NCBI GenBank assembly: GCA_050633525.1
Contig: JBOEGR010000045.1
Span: 1-64,000 of the forward strand
Direction: 5' to 3'
Origin: CANLBN01 sp050633525
GTDB taxonomy: Bacteria > Pseudomonadota > Gammaproteobacteria > Pseudomonadales > Cellvibrionaceae
Length of the DNA stretch: 64,000 nt
Shown here: piece after piece, positions 52,048-60,298 of the stretch
How positions within the stretch are numbered: the stretch's first letter is position 1
How the letters are laid out: each line of letters starts with the position of its first letter
Notes under the pieces: generated by a model
The model's database searches: none
Told to the model about the DNA's origin: nothing
The model's input: only the letters and a program-made list of their open reading frames with translations
Program-made: the position numbers and the translations under genes

Positions 52048-52695
52048 ATGTATCATTTTCATATTGCTGATGACCATCCTTTATTTAGAAATGCATTGTT
52101 AGAAGTTATTAATCAACACTTTGATAATGTCACCATAAGTGAATCATCTGATTTAGAGTCGACCCTCAAAGCCCTAGAAACAAATACTGAGATAGATTTA
52201 CTCCTACTCGATTTACATATGCCGGGCAGCCAAGATTTATTCGGTTTAATTACCGTTCGTGAAAAATTCCCAAGTATCCCAGTGGCGGTTATTTCGGCTA
52301 ACGAAAGTTCTTCCATTATTAATCGAGCAATGGGGCATGGCGCAAGCGGCTATATTCCAAAATCAGCCTCGGCCAAAGTACTGCATGAAGCTATCCAAAG
52401 TGTTGCCGAAGGTGAGCGCTGGCTGCCGCCGCATATACCGCCACATATCACCCCCATTACCAAAGAAGAAAAGTCACTGGCTGCCAAAGTAGCCACTCTC
52501 ACCCCTCAACAGTATCGGGTACTTTGTTACTTAAGAGAAGGCTGGCTAAACAAGCAAATTGGCTATGAGTTAGGGGTGACTGAAGCCACCATTAAAGCCC
52601 ATATTACCGCCATATTTCGCAAACTCGGTGTCACTAATCGTACTCAAGCGGTCATTATGCTATCTCACCTTGCTATTGAGAAAGAGTCCTCGTAA
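52048..52695 (+). CDS. crbR: LuxR-family response regulator (CrbR/ErdR-like)
   Basis: This is a 215-residue regulator. Receiver domain: Asp8/Asp9 in IADDHP, phosphoacceptor Asp55 in LLLLDLHMPG, Ser/Lys in VISANES and YIPKSAS. Output: LuxR/NarL HTH with LTPQQYRVLCYLREG, NKQIGYELGVTEATIKAHITAIFRKLGVTNRTQAVI. It is convergent with a kinase that has an N-terminal solute-symporter domain. That pairing, with DUF4212/symporter genes beyond, is the CrbS/CrbR (MxtR/ErdR) acetate-switch system, which controls acetyl-CoA synthetase in Vibrio and Pseudomonas. Confidence 0.82.
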   Translation: MYHFHIADDHPLFRNALLEVINQHFDNVTISESSDLESTLKALETNTEIDLLLLDLHMPGSQDLFGLITVREKFPSIPVAVISANESSSIINRAMGHGASGYIPKSASAKVLHEAIQSVAEGERWLPPHIPPHITPITKEEKSLAAKVATLTPQQYRVLCYLREGWLNKQIGYELGVTEATIKAHITAIFRKLGVTNRTQAVIMLSHLAIEKESS

Positions 52696-52767
52696 GCCTT
52701 TTAAAATGAATTCTTTCTTGGCCAGCGCTTTTAGTATCCCTTTATAAGTGGCACTAAAAAATAGGAC

Positions 52768-55700
52768 TTAATCTCTCTGAGATCTCTCACTAAACTGAGT
52801 TAATAGCGCTCTCAGTTTAGCCGGCTTAATTGGTTTACTTAAAAATTCAAAGCCTGCATTACCCACTCTAGCCGGTAAGTCCTCTTCATTTGCGGCAGAC
52901 ACGATACAGACACAAATAACGGCTTGCTCAAATCGAGCTCCCCAGTGTGCTATTAACTCTGCTGCCAAATCGACACCGGTTGTTACAACATCACCCAATT
53001 GATAATCCATCAATAATACCGCAGGCGGAGGATTGCTCTGAGCGTATTCGCGCGCTGACTGCACGTTATCTAAAACTTCAACAGAACAATGCCAATGCTC
53101 TAACAATGCCGACGTAGCTAATAAATTTTGGGGGTCATCATCAACATAAAGCACCTTTAAGCCTTCAAGTTGATCCTGAGATGATACTGGCACAATAATA
53201 GGCTCCGTCGCATAAGTCTCAACATTCGCTACTGGTAATCGAATAGAAAAAACACTGCCTCGATGCAATTCAGAATGGCAGGCAATCGTATGCCCCAATA
53301 AATCACTAAAGCGTTTAACAACTGATAAGCCCAAACCAATACCAGGAATATGTTCACTCTGCTGTTGACGGTCACTGCGATAAAACTCATCAAAAATGGT
53401 TATTTTCTCTTGCTCTGAAATACCCGGACCATTATCTAAAATACACACCTCTACTTCCCGCTCACCCTTTTCTGAAAAGCGCCTACGGCAACCTACTAGC
53501 ACTTTTCCAGATTGAGTATACTTCACCGCATTAGTAATCAAGTTTTGTAAAATGCGGCGCAAGTAATGCTTATCTGATATGACAATGACGGAAGTCGCAC
53601 AATAACGAATATCTAAAGATCGGGGGCGCTGTACCATGGCCTCACTAATCAAGTTAGACAGTAAATCATCCAATGAAAACTGCGCCAGCTTGGGACTAAT
53701 CGCACCATTATCTACTTTGGATATTTCAAGCAGAGATGAAATAATAGACTCTGTATTTTCTATCGCTCTTTTTAATTGCAACACTAAAGCAGGGTTCGGC
53801 TTTTTACCGCCAGATAAGTCACTTTCAGCTAAAGCGCTCGCATATAAACTTGCTGCATTAAGAGGCTGCATAATATCGTGGCCCGCCAAGGCTAAAAACT
53901 TTGTTTTTGAAGCACTAGCATCATCGGCTAATTTTTTTGCTTGACGTAATTCATTTTCAATACGACTTCTACGGCCAATTTCTTCTATAAGGTTATGATT
54001 AATTTCCGCAATCGTTTGTGTACGCTCCTGAACGCGCTGTTCCAAATTTTGGTTGGCATCCTCTAGTTGACGCTGCGCCATAATGAATTCAGTAATATCA
54101 TCATAGGTCGTCACATAACCACCATTAGGCAAAGGCATACCCTTAATCTCAATGATCGTATCATCGCTATGAAAACGAACCACACGGTAGGTTTTTCCTG
54201 CTGACATTAACGATAAACGTTTACGGATATGTTCATCAATATTGCCTTCACCTAACAGGCCCCGCTCACCGTTAAAGCGCATAATATCGGCCACATGCAA
54301 ACCAATTTTCAATAAATCATCTGGGTAATCAAACATCGTCTCATAACGATTATTCCACGCCACCATCTTTAATTCTTTATCAACAATGCTGATACCGGAT
54401 GAGATATTTTCAAAGGAGGAAAATAATACTTCTTGATTAAAACGAAGTGCTTTTGTCGTCTCACCAAATAAATTAACGACTTCTTCGACCGCCATCTTTT
54501 TACCGCTACGAAGGCTTTCTATCATGGCTTGAGCCGAAGCAATACCGACAGTACCCGCTAATGCACGCTGCGCCTTTTCTACTACGGTGCGGCGAGTTTG
54601 CTCTTTAGCATCATGTTGATATTCGGCAAATAAAGCACTGGTTACATTGGCGCCTAGAAACTCATCTAATAATGCATGCAAATCATCCATGCTGATATCA
54701 TCATAAAGGGCATAATTGGCTTTTTGCATATTTGTAAAGGCACTGGCTTGTACTCTATCGGCAAAATTTTCTATCGCCGTAAGGGAATACCACCAATAAC
54801 ACAACATGTTAGCGCCTAAGCTTAGTATGACACCGCGAGTAAAACTATCTCCAAAACTTAAACCAAATAAATACTCAGGGCGTAGCCAACTCAAACCCAA
54901 CAATCCTTGCTCAGACCAAATCGTACTGATAATACCCGCCTTAACTAAAAGCGGAATCATCAAGGTATAAAACCAAAGCAATAAACCCACAATCAGACCG
55001 GCATATAAACCACGTGCGTTGCCCTTACGCCAATAAAGACCAAATAAAATCGCAGGAGCAAGTTGAACTACCAAGGCGAAAGCGATTAAGCCAATACTTG
55101 TTAAGGCCGCATTCTCTGCCAAAATACTTTGGTATAAATAAGCACCCATCACGACCAGCAATACCGTAAGGCGACGAGCAATAATAAGGCTGCGAGAATA
55201 TTCACTTGTCTGCTTTTTATTTTTACGACGTCGAACTAATAGAGGTAAAATAACGTCATTACTTAACATTTGGCTTAAAGTAATTGTGGCAACGATGACC
55301 ATCGCCGTCGCGGCCGAAAAACCACCCAGAAAGGCCAGCAAAGCCAAGCTTGGCGATTCTTTTAATAAAGGCAAGGCAATCACATAACTATCGCCGTTCA
55401 CCGAACTTTCACCGTAAAATAATACATTACCTACCCAAGCGATCATAAAAACACAGATACTGATAATGATAAGGTAAGCACTAAATAACCAACGGGATTG
55501 CTTTAAATGTTTCGCTGATAGACATTCAACAAAGGTGATATGGAACATACGTGGCAAACAAAAAATAGCACACATAGACAACAAGGTTTCGACGAAAAAA
55601 CGTAGCCATGATGGCGGACTTAGTAATACCCCATTCGCGACCCTTTCAGTCTGAACAGCAGTCTCTAGTAATACATTGGCATTCTCAGCTTTTAACCAAG

Positions 55701-56325
55701 ATAGAGCAAAAGCCGCAATGATAATGAGCACAACCAATTTAATAACCGACTCAAAAGCCACTGCTGACATTAAACCAGAATGATAACCTGACACGTCGAG
55801 GCGCTTGGCACCAAATAACAAAGCAAATGCGATCATACTCACAGCAATAATAAATGTAAGATCTTGGCTCGCTAAAAAATCATCACCCAAAGTTAACAAT
55901 AAAGTATCCGATACCGCTTTTAACTGTAAAGCGATATAAGGAATGGTTGCCAATAACACCACCAAACTCACTGTTGCCGCCACACCTTGACGCTTGCCAT
56001 GGCGCGAGGCAATAAAATCAGCAATACTGTGAATATGTTCCTGACGACAGACTTGGCGAATGCGCTCTAAAACGGGATAACCCACTGTAAATAATAAAAC
56101 CGGCCCCAGTAAAATAGGGAGAAAGCTCCACCCCTTCTCCGATGCTGTACCAACCAAGCCGTAAAATGTCCAAGAAGTACAATACACACCTAAAGCAAGA
56201 GCATAAATAATCGGATGGCGCGTCAAGCTATTATCAGCAAAATGCTGACGGTCCCCCCAACGGGCCAAACCAAAGAGCAATATAATGTAAGCAAAAATAG
56301 CTAGCAGTAAAATCGATGGTGTCAT
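52768..56325 (-). CDS. crbS: Hybrid histidine kinase with N-terminal sodium:solute symporter domain (CrbS/MxtR-like)
   Basis: This is an 1185-residue sensor. Residues 1-500 form a 13-TM SSS domain (LARWGDRQHF, then YCTSWTFYGLVG and EHIHSIADFIASRHGK). A coupled linker with an extra helical domain, a PAS-fold (about 640-760; ISSGISIVDKELKMVAWNNRYETMF), HisKA with His about 813 (ALAGHDIMQPLNAA), HATPase (NAVKYTQSGKV, DNGPGISEQE, GIGLGLSVVKR) and a C-terminal receiver with Asp about 1105 (VLLMDYQLGD) follow. Known role of the family: senses acetate or related flux and phosphorylates CrbR. It lies 73 bases from crbR, convergent. Confidence 0.88.
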   Translation of the reverse strand: MTPSILLLAIFAYIILLFGLARWGDRQHFADNSLTRHPIIYALALGVYCTSWTFYGLVGTASEKGWSFLPILLGPVLLFTVGYPVLERIRQVCRQEHIHSIADFIASRHGKRQGVAATVSLVVLLATIPYIALQLKAVSDTLLLTLGDDFLASQDLTFIIAVSMIAFALLFGAKRLDVSGYHSGLMSAVAFESVIKLVVLIIIAAFALSWLKAENANVLLETAVQTERVANGVLLSPPSWLRFFVETLLSMCAIFCLPRMFHITFVECLSAKHLKQSRWLFSAYLIIISICVFMIAWVGNVLFYGESSVNGDSYVIALPLLKESPSLALLAFLGGFSAATAMVIVATITLSQMLSNDVILPLLVRRRKNKKQTSEYSRSLIIARRLTVLLVVMGAYLYQSILAENAALTSIGLIAFALVVQLAPAILFGLYWRKGNARGLYAGLIVGLLLWFYTLMIPLLVKAGIISTIWSEQGLLGLSWLRPEYLFGLSFGDSFTRGVILSLGANMLCYWWYSLTAIENFADRVQASAFTNMQKANYALYDDISMDDLHALLDEFLGANVTSALFAEYQHDAKEQTRRTVVEKAQRALAGTVGIASAQAMIESLRSGKKMAVEEVVNLFGETTKALRFNQEVLFSSFENISSGISIVDKELKMVAWNNRYETMFDYPDDLLKIGLHVADIMRFNGERGLLGEGNIDEHIRKRLSLMSAGKTYRVVRFHSDDTIIEIKGMPLPNGGYVTTYDDITEFIMAQRQLEDANQNLEQRVQERTQTIAEINHNLIEEIGRRSRIENELRQAKKLADDASASKTKFLALAGHDIMQPLNAASLYASALAESDLSGGKKPNPALVLQLKRAIENTESIISSLLEISKVDNGAISPKLAQFSLDDLLSNLISEAMVQRPRSLDIRYCATSVIVISDKHYLRRILQNLITNAVKYTQSGKVLVGCRRRFSEKGEREVEVCILDNGPGISEQEKITIFDEFYRSDRQQQSEHIPGIGLGLSVVKRFSDLLGHTIACHSELHRGSVFSIRLPVANVETYATEPIIVPVSSQDQLEGLKVLYVDDDPQNLLATSALLEHWHCSVEVLDNVQSAREYAQSNPPPAVLLMDYQLGDVVTTGVDLAAELIAHWGARFEQAVICVCIVSAANEEDLPARVGNAGFEFLSKPIKPAKLRALLTQFSERSQRD

Positions 56326-56419
56326 AGCTTTTTAATTTTTATTGTAAAACCCCACTTTACCACCCCATCACCCAGAGCATAAAGAGGTAAATCCTCCCTC
56401 CCCACTCCAAAATCGATGC

Positions 56420-56517
56420 GAGTGAAAAGTGATAAACAAAAATCTCGACCGCAGGGAAGCGGTCGCGAAGCCTCCATGGAAGGATTAACGGCGCTTTTTG
56501 TTTATCACTTTTCACTC
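56420..56517. repeat. 98-bp structured repeat with 23-bp terminal inverted arms
   Basis: The arms 56420-56442 and 56495-56517 are perfect reverse complements over 23 bp (core AAAAGTGATAAACAAAAA). Inside is a smaller hairpin CGACCGC-AGGGAA-GCGGTCG (56446-56465) and the segment CCTCCATGGAAGGATTAACG. It lies between the kinase gene and DUF4212. It looks like a member of an interspersed repeat family, perhaps a small RNA or REP-type element. Confidence 0.85.
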
Positions 56518-56626
56518 AAATATAACTCCCCTACTACCTTAGTCGCAAACTCGACTATGGTCGGACGGTAGAGCTAAAACAATATTGTTACAGTGCCTCG
56601 ACAACAACAATAATGAGGACCACTCT

Positions 56627-56890
56627 ATGTCGTTATCTAAAGAAAAGGCCCAAGCCTACTGGCAGGCCAATATCAAACTGGTGTTAAAACTGCTCACAAT
56701 CTGGTTCATTGTCGGATTTTGTTGCAGTATTTTATTTGTCGATCTACTTAACACGATTCAAATCGGTGGCTATAAACTGGGGTTTTGGTTTGCTCAACAG
56801 GGCTCCATCTACGTTTTCGTCATTCTCATTTTCTATTATGCCAAACGCATCGGTCAGCTTGATCGTGAGTATGGCGTAGACGAAGGATAA
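56627..56890 (+). CDS. DUF4212 symporter small subunit
   Basis: This is a protein of about 87 residues with two membrane segments (VLKLLTIWFIVGFCCSILFV and FAQQGSIYVFVILIFYYA) and AYWQANIKL and RIGQLDREYGV signatures of DUF4212 (TIGR03647). The ATG at 56627 follows GAGGACCACTCT. It is the small partner of the symporter that begins 11 bases after it. Confidence 0.9.
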   Translation: MSLSKEKAQAYWQANIKLVLKLLTIWFIVGFCCSILFVDLLNTIQIGGYKLGFWFAQQGSIYVFVILIFYYAKRIGQLDREYGVDEG

Positions 56891-56901
56891 GGGGAGACAT
56901 T

Positions 56902-58632
56902 ATGGAATTACAAACACTCACGTTTATTGTCGTCGGTATTACCTTTGCTATTTATATTGGTATTGCCATTTGGGCCCGTGCGGGAACAACTAAAGAGTTC
57001 TACATTGCCGGTGGAGGCGTTCATCCCGTTGCAAACGGTATGGCCACTGCTGCAGATTGGATGTCAGCCGCTTCTTTCATCTCTATGGCAGGCTTAATTG
57101 CCTTTTATGGTTATGGTGGCTCGGTCTTTTTACTAGGTTGGACAGGCGGCTATGTATTACTTGCCATGCTGCTTGCCCCTTACCTACGTAAGTTTGGTAA
57201 ATTTACAGTGCCAGAGTTTGTGGGCGATCGCTATTACTCTAAAGCGGCTCGCGTTGTGGCCGTTGTCTGTTTAATTGTTGCATCGATCACTTATGTTATT
57301 GGTCAAATGAAAGGTATCGGTGTTGCGTTCTCACGCTTCCTAGAAGTTGACTACAATACAGGCTTGATGACGGGCATGCTGATCGTTTTCATCTACGCTG
57401 TTATGGGTGGCATGAAAGGGATTACTTATACCCAAATCGCCCAGTACTGTATTTTGATTATTGCCTACACCATCCCCGCAATATTCATCTCTCTCAACCT
57501 CACTGGTAACCCCATCCCTCAATTGGGATTAGGTAGTACCATGGCAGGGACGGAGACATTCCTGCTCGATCGGCTCGACCAAGTGGTGACCGAACTCGGC
57601 TTCGCGGAATATACGACACAGGCGAGGCTCAGTACCTTGAATATGTTCGTGTATACCATGTCATTAATGATTGGTACTGCAGGTCTACCCCACGTGATTA
57701 TTCGCTTCTTCACTGTTCCTAAAGTGAGTGATGCACGTAAATCAGCTGGCTGGGCATTACTGTTTATTGCGATTCTTTACACTACTGCACCTGCAGTGGC
57801 GGCAATGGCTCGTTTAAACTTGATGGATACCATCCAACCTGCAAATGGTCAGAACTTAGCCTATGCTGATCGTCCTCAGTGGTTCAAAAATTGGGAGACC
57901 ACCGGTCTACTCAAATTTGAAGATAAAAATGGTGACGGCCTCATCCAGTACACTTCAGATAAGACCACAAATGAAATGGTGAAAGTTGACCGTGACATTA
58001 TGGTACTAGCCAACCCTGAAATTGCTAAGTTACCGAACTGGGTAATTGCTCTGGTTGCTGCGGGTGGTCTAGCGGCTGCGCTCTCAACTGCAGCGGGCCT
58101 ATTGCTGGCTATATCCTCCTCCATATCCCATGACTTACTCAAAGGGGTATTTAGGCCGGATATTTCTGAAAAAGGTGAACTACTGGCCTCTCGTGTCTCA
58201 ATGGCAGGTGCTATTGTGCTCGCAGGCTATCTAGGCTTTAACCCTCCAGGGTTTGCAGCAGGCACCGTTGCTCTGGCATTCGGACTGGCCGCATCCTCCA
58301 TCTTCCCTGCATTAATGATGGGTATCTTCAATAAGAAGATGAATAAAGAAGGTGCGATTGCCGGTATGATTGCAGGTATCAGTATTACACTACTGTACGT
58401 GTTCCAACACAAAGGGATCATGTTCATCCCAGGAACCTCTTTCCTAGGTGATATGCCTTCGAACTGGTTCTTTGGTATTGAGCCTAATGCCTTTGGTGCT
58501 ATTGGTGCTCTAGTGAACTTTACTGTTGCTATCGCAGTATCGAAAGTAACAGCTGAGCCCCCTGAACACATTCAGGACTTGGTTGATAACATTCGTACTC
58601 CAGGTGCAGTGAATCAAGTTGCCGATCACTAA
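56902..58632 (+). CDS. Sodium:solute symporter, acetate/lactate type (VC_2705-like)
   Basis: This is a 576-residue SSS transporter with about 13 membrane segments: FYIAGGGVHPVANGMATAADWMSAASFISMAG, GWTGGYVLLAMLLAPYLRKFGKFTVPEFVGDRYY and GGLAAALSTAAGLLLAISSSISHDL. Coupled to a DUF4212 gene and to CrbS/CrbR, it probably imports acetate or another short carboxylate (ActP-like); the DUF4212 partner puts it nearer the VC_2705 subfamily. An exposed loop holds DKNGDGLIQY, a calcium EF-hand-like sequence near residue 340. Confidence 0.87.
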   Translation: MELQTLTFIVVGITFAIYIGIAIWARAGTTKEFYIAGGGVHPVANGMATAADWMSAASFISMAGLIAFYGYGGSVFLLGWTGGYVLLAMLLAPYLRKFGKFTVPEFVGDRYYSKAARVVAVVCLIVASITYVIGQMKGIGVAFSRFLEVDYNTGLMTGMLIVFIYAVMGGMKGITYTQIAQYCILIIAYTIPAIFISLNLTGNPIPQLGLGSTMAGTETFLLDRLDQVVTELGFAEYTTQARLSTLNMFVYTMSLMIGTAGLPHVIIRFFTVPKVSDARKSAGWALLFIAILYTTAPAVAAMARLNLMDTIQPANGQNLAYADRPQWFKNWETTGLLKFEDKNGDGLIQYTSDKTTNEMVKVDRDIMVLANPEIAKLPNWVIALVAAGGLAAALSTAAGLLLAISSSISHDLLKGVFRPDISEKGELLASRVSMAGAIVLAGYLGFNPPGFAAGTVALAFGLAASSIFPALMMGIFNKKMNKEGAIAGMIAGISITLLYVFQHKGIMFIPGTSFLGDMPSNWFFGIEPNAFGAIGALVNFTVAIAVSKVTAEPPEHIQDLVDNIRTPGAVNQVADH

Positions 58633-58667
58633 AACCTTACCCCTCTGGGGTAAGTAAGCAACAAACC

Positions 58668-58693
58668 AATGCCGAGCCCCGCTCGGCATTTTT
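58668..58693 (+). terminator. Rho-independent terminator
   Basis: AATGCCGAGC (58668-58677) and GCTCGGCATT (58681-58690) form a 10-bp stem with a three-base loop and TTT after it. A smaller hairpin (CTTACCCC/GGGGTAAG) lies just before it. Confidence 0.9.
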
Positions 58694-58900
58694 ATGTGCA
58701 TGGATGCACTGTATCCTGATATTGCAGGAGCAAATATCAGGGCATGTCCAGGGATGGACCGTATGCTGGAAATACAGGCCTGTTTTTGCTCCTGCATACC
58801 CCGAGGGCACGTAGAAACAGGCATTCACGACATCCATGTCGCTTGAGCAATTTTGAAGCTCCCAAGAATGGACGGCATGCTGGAGATACAACAGTATTTT
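58694..58900. repeat. Degenerate repeats around GGATG motifs
   Basis: The stretch up to 59019 has no gene. It holds three similar segments: GTGCATGGATGCAC, TGTCCAGGGATGGACC followed by GTATGCTGGAAATACAGG, and AAGAATGGACGGCATGCTGGAGATACAACAG. Short palindromes centred on GGATG recur. It looks like a cluster of interspersed repeats in a terminator-distal zone. Confidence 0.55.
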
Positions 58901-59019
58901 GCAGCACAAACGGATAAGAAAGACTTACAATATAAAAACAAAAGAATGATCGATAAGCGCCAACGCTTAGATTATGATAGCGAATACTATTTTAATAAAA
59001 ATAAATGCGGATAAAATGA

Positions 59020-59517
59020 ATGATACTAACAAATAAGCATGTTGTAATAGCCATGATCGTTGCACCCATACTGGCAGTCATTGCGTATTTTGGTGTAGAT
59101 AAAATTGTCAGTCCTCCCCCCGAAGAGGCTCTAGCCGGTAGCGATTACCCTCTGGTTGCTAAATCCAATTGCCGCTATAAAAGTGGTAAGTGCTCTATGA
59201 AAAATGGCGATATTGAGATTGAAATTAAAGCCAGCAATATCGATGAATCAGCGAAAGAAATTACTTTCTCGCTCACCTCGGGCTTACCTCTTCAAGGAGC
59301 GAAAATCGCTTTGGCTGCTGAAGGCACTAACACAGCTCCCAGTACTATGGAGACAGCAAACTACCAGCAAACGGAATGGCGAGCATCACTACAACAACTC
59401 TCGGACAATGATAAGTTACGTGTTGTCATTATGCTCAATGACAGTATTTATTTTGGTGAAACTGAAACCACCTTTATCAACTATGAAACGAGTTTCCCAA
59501 GAGACAATATCCGCTAG
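59020..59517 (+). CDS. Membrane-anchored exported protein of unknown function
   Basis: This is a 165-residue protein. An N-terminal anchor (VVIAMIVAPILAVIAYFGVDKIV) is followed by a beta-rich periplasmic domain with Cys-Arg-Tyr-Lys-Ser-Gly-Lys-Cys (NCRYKSGKCSM), probably a disulfide. I do not recognise a family. It lies alone about 55 bases before tpx on the same strand; co-transcription with tpx is possible. Confidence 0.65.
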   Translation: MILTNKHVVIAMIVAPILAVIAYFGVDKIVSPPPEEALAGSDYPLVAKSNCRYKSGKCSMKNGDIEIEIKASNIDESAKEITFSLTSGLPLQGAKIALAAEGTNTAPSTMETANYQQTEWRASLQQLSDNDKLRVVIMLNDSIYFGETETTFINYETSFPRDNIR

Positions 59518-59571
59518 TACTTACTACTAGCACCATCTAATACCACCTATCATTCTAACGAGGCGACTCTA

Positions 59572-60066
59572 ATGGCAACAGTCACACTAAAAGGCAACGA
59601 TATTCAGACTAGCGGGGACGTACCGAGTATCGGTAAGCAAGCACCCTCATTTACTCTAGTCAAAGATGACTTATCGGAAACAACCTTATCCGAATACGCA
59701 GGCAAGCGTATTGTCCTGAATATCTTTCCTAGTATTGATACACCGACTTGCCAGATGTCTGTAAGAGCTTTTAATGAGAAAGCGGCTCAACTTGAGAATG
59801 CTGCTGTGTTATGTGTTTCTGCTGACCTCCCTTTTGCGCAAAAACGCTTTTGTGGCTCAGAAGGTATCGAGAATGTTGTGAATGCATCAACTTTTCGCTC
59901 CTCCTTTGGAGAGGACTACGGCTTAGATTTTACCACTGGACCGTTAACAGGCCTATTAGCTCGCGCCGTCGTTGTCATTAATACTGATGGTAGCGTGCTG
60001 TACACCGAATTAGTTTCTGAAGTTGCAGATGAACCCAACTATGATGCGGCTCTCGCATCGTTATAA
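59572..60066 (+). CDS. tpx: Thiol peroxidase Tpx
   Basis: This is a 164-residue atypical 2-Cys peroxiredoxin. The peroxidatic Cys60 is in SIDTPTCQMS and the resolving Cys94 in KRFCGSEG, at E. coli Tpx spacing (Cys61, Cys95); LLARAVVVINTDGSVLY and EPNYDAALASL complete the family pattern. Reduces lipid and alkyl hydroperoxides with thioredoxin. It has a G/A-rich ribosome site (GAGGCGACTCTA) before the ATG. Confidence 0.95.
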   Translation: MATVTLKGNDIQTSGDVPSIGKQAPSFTLVKDDLSETTLSEYAGKRIVLNIFPSIDTPTCQMSVRAFNEKAAQLENAAVLCVSADLPFAQKRFCGSEGIENVVNASTFRSSFGEDYGLDFTTGPLTGLLARAVVVINTDGSVLYTELVSEVADEPNYDAALASL

Positions 60067-60074
60067 ATCAAATT

Positions 60075-60095
60075 GCCCCGGCACTCGCTCGGGGC
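60075..60095 (+). terminator. Probable terminator after tpx
   Basis: GCCCCG (60075-60080) and CGGGGC (60090-60095) form a 6-bp stem with a nine-base loop and a short TTATT tail. Confidence 0.5.
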
Positions 60096-60298
60096 TTATT
60101 CTAGAACTTAGCTCTCGACATGACGTCTCAACCATCCTCACAGCTTGCATTGTCTAACAATGAACACATTAACTCGACTCATAACAACCAAAACGGTTAA
60201 ATTATCATCAATTAAGTTTTCCCTTTATATTAATCAACTTTCGTCATTATCAGCGTATAGGGTAGAATACACTGCTATTTATAATGAAATGACCGTCA

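Noticed and set aside
58694..59019. Minus-strand frames over 58510-58909
   Set aside because: They run through a terminator and degenerate repeats and show biased, repeat-derived composition.
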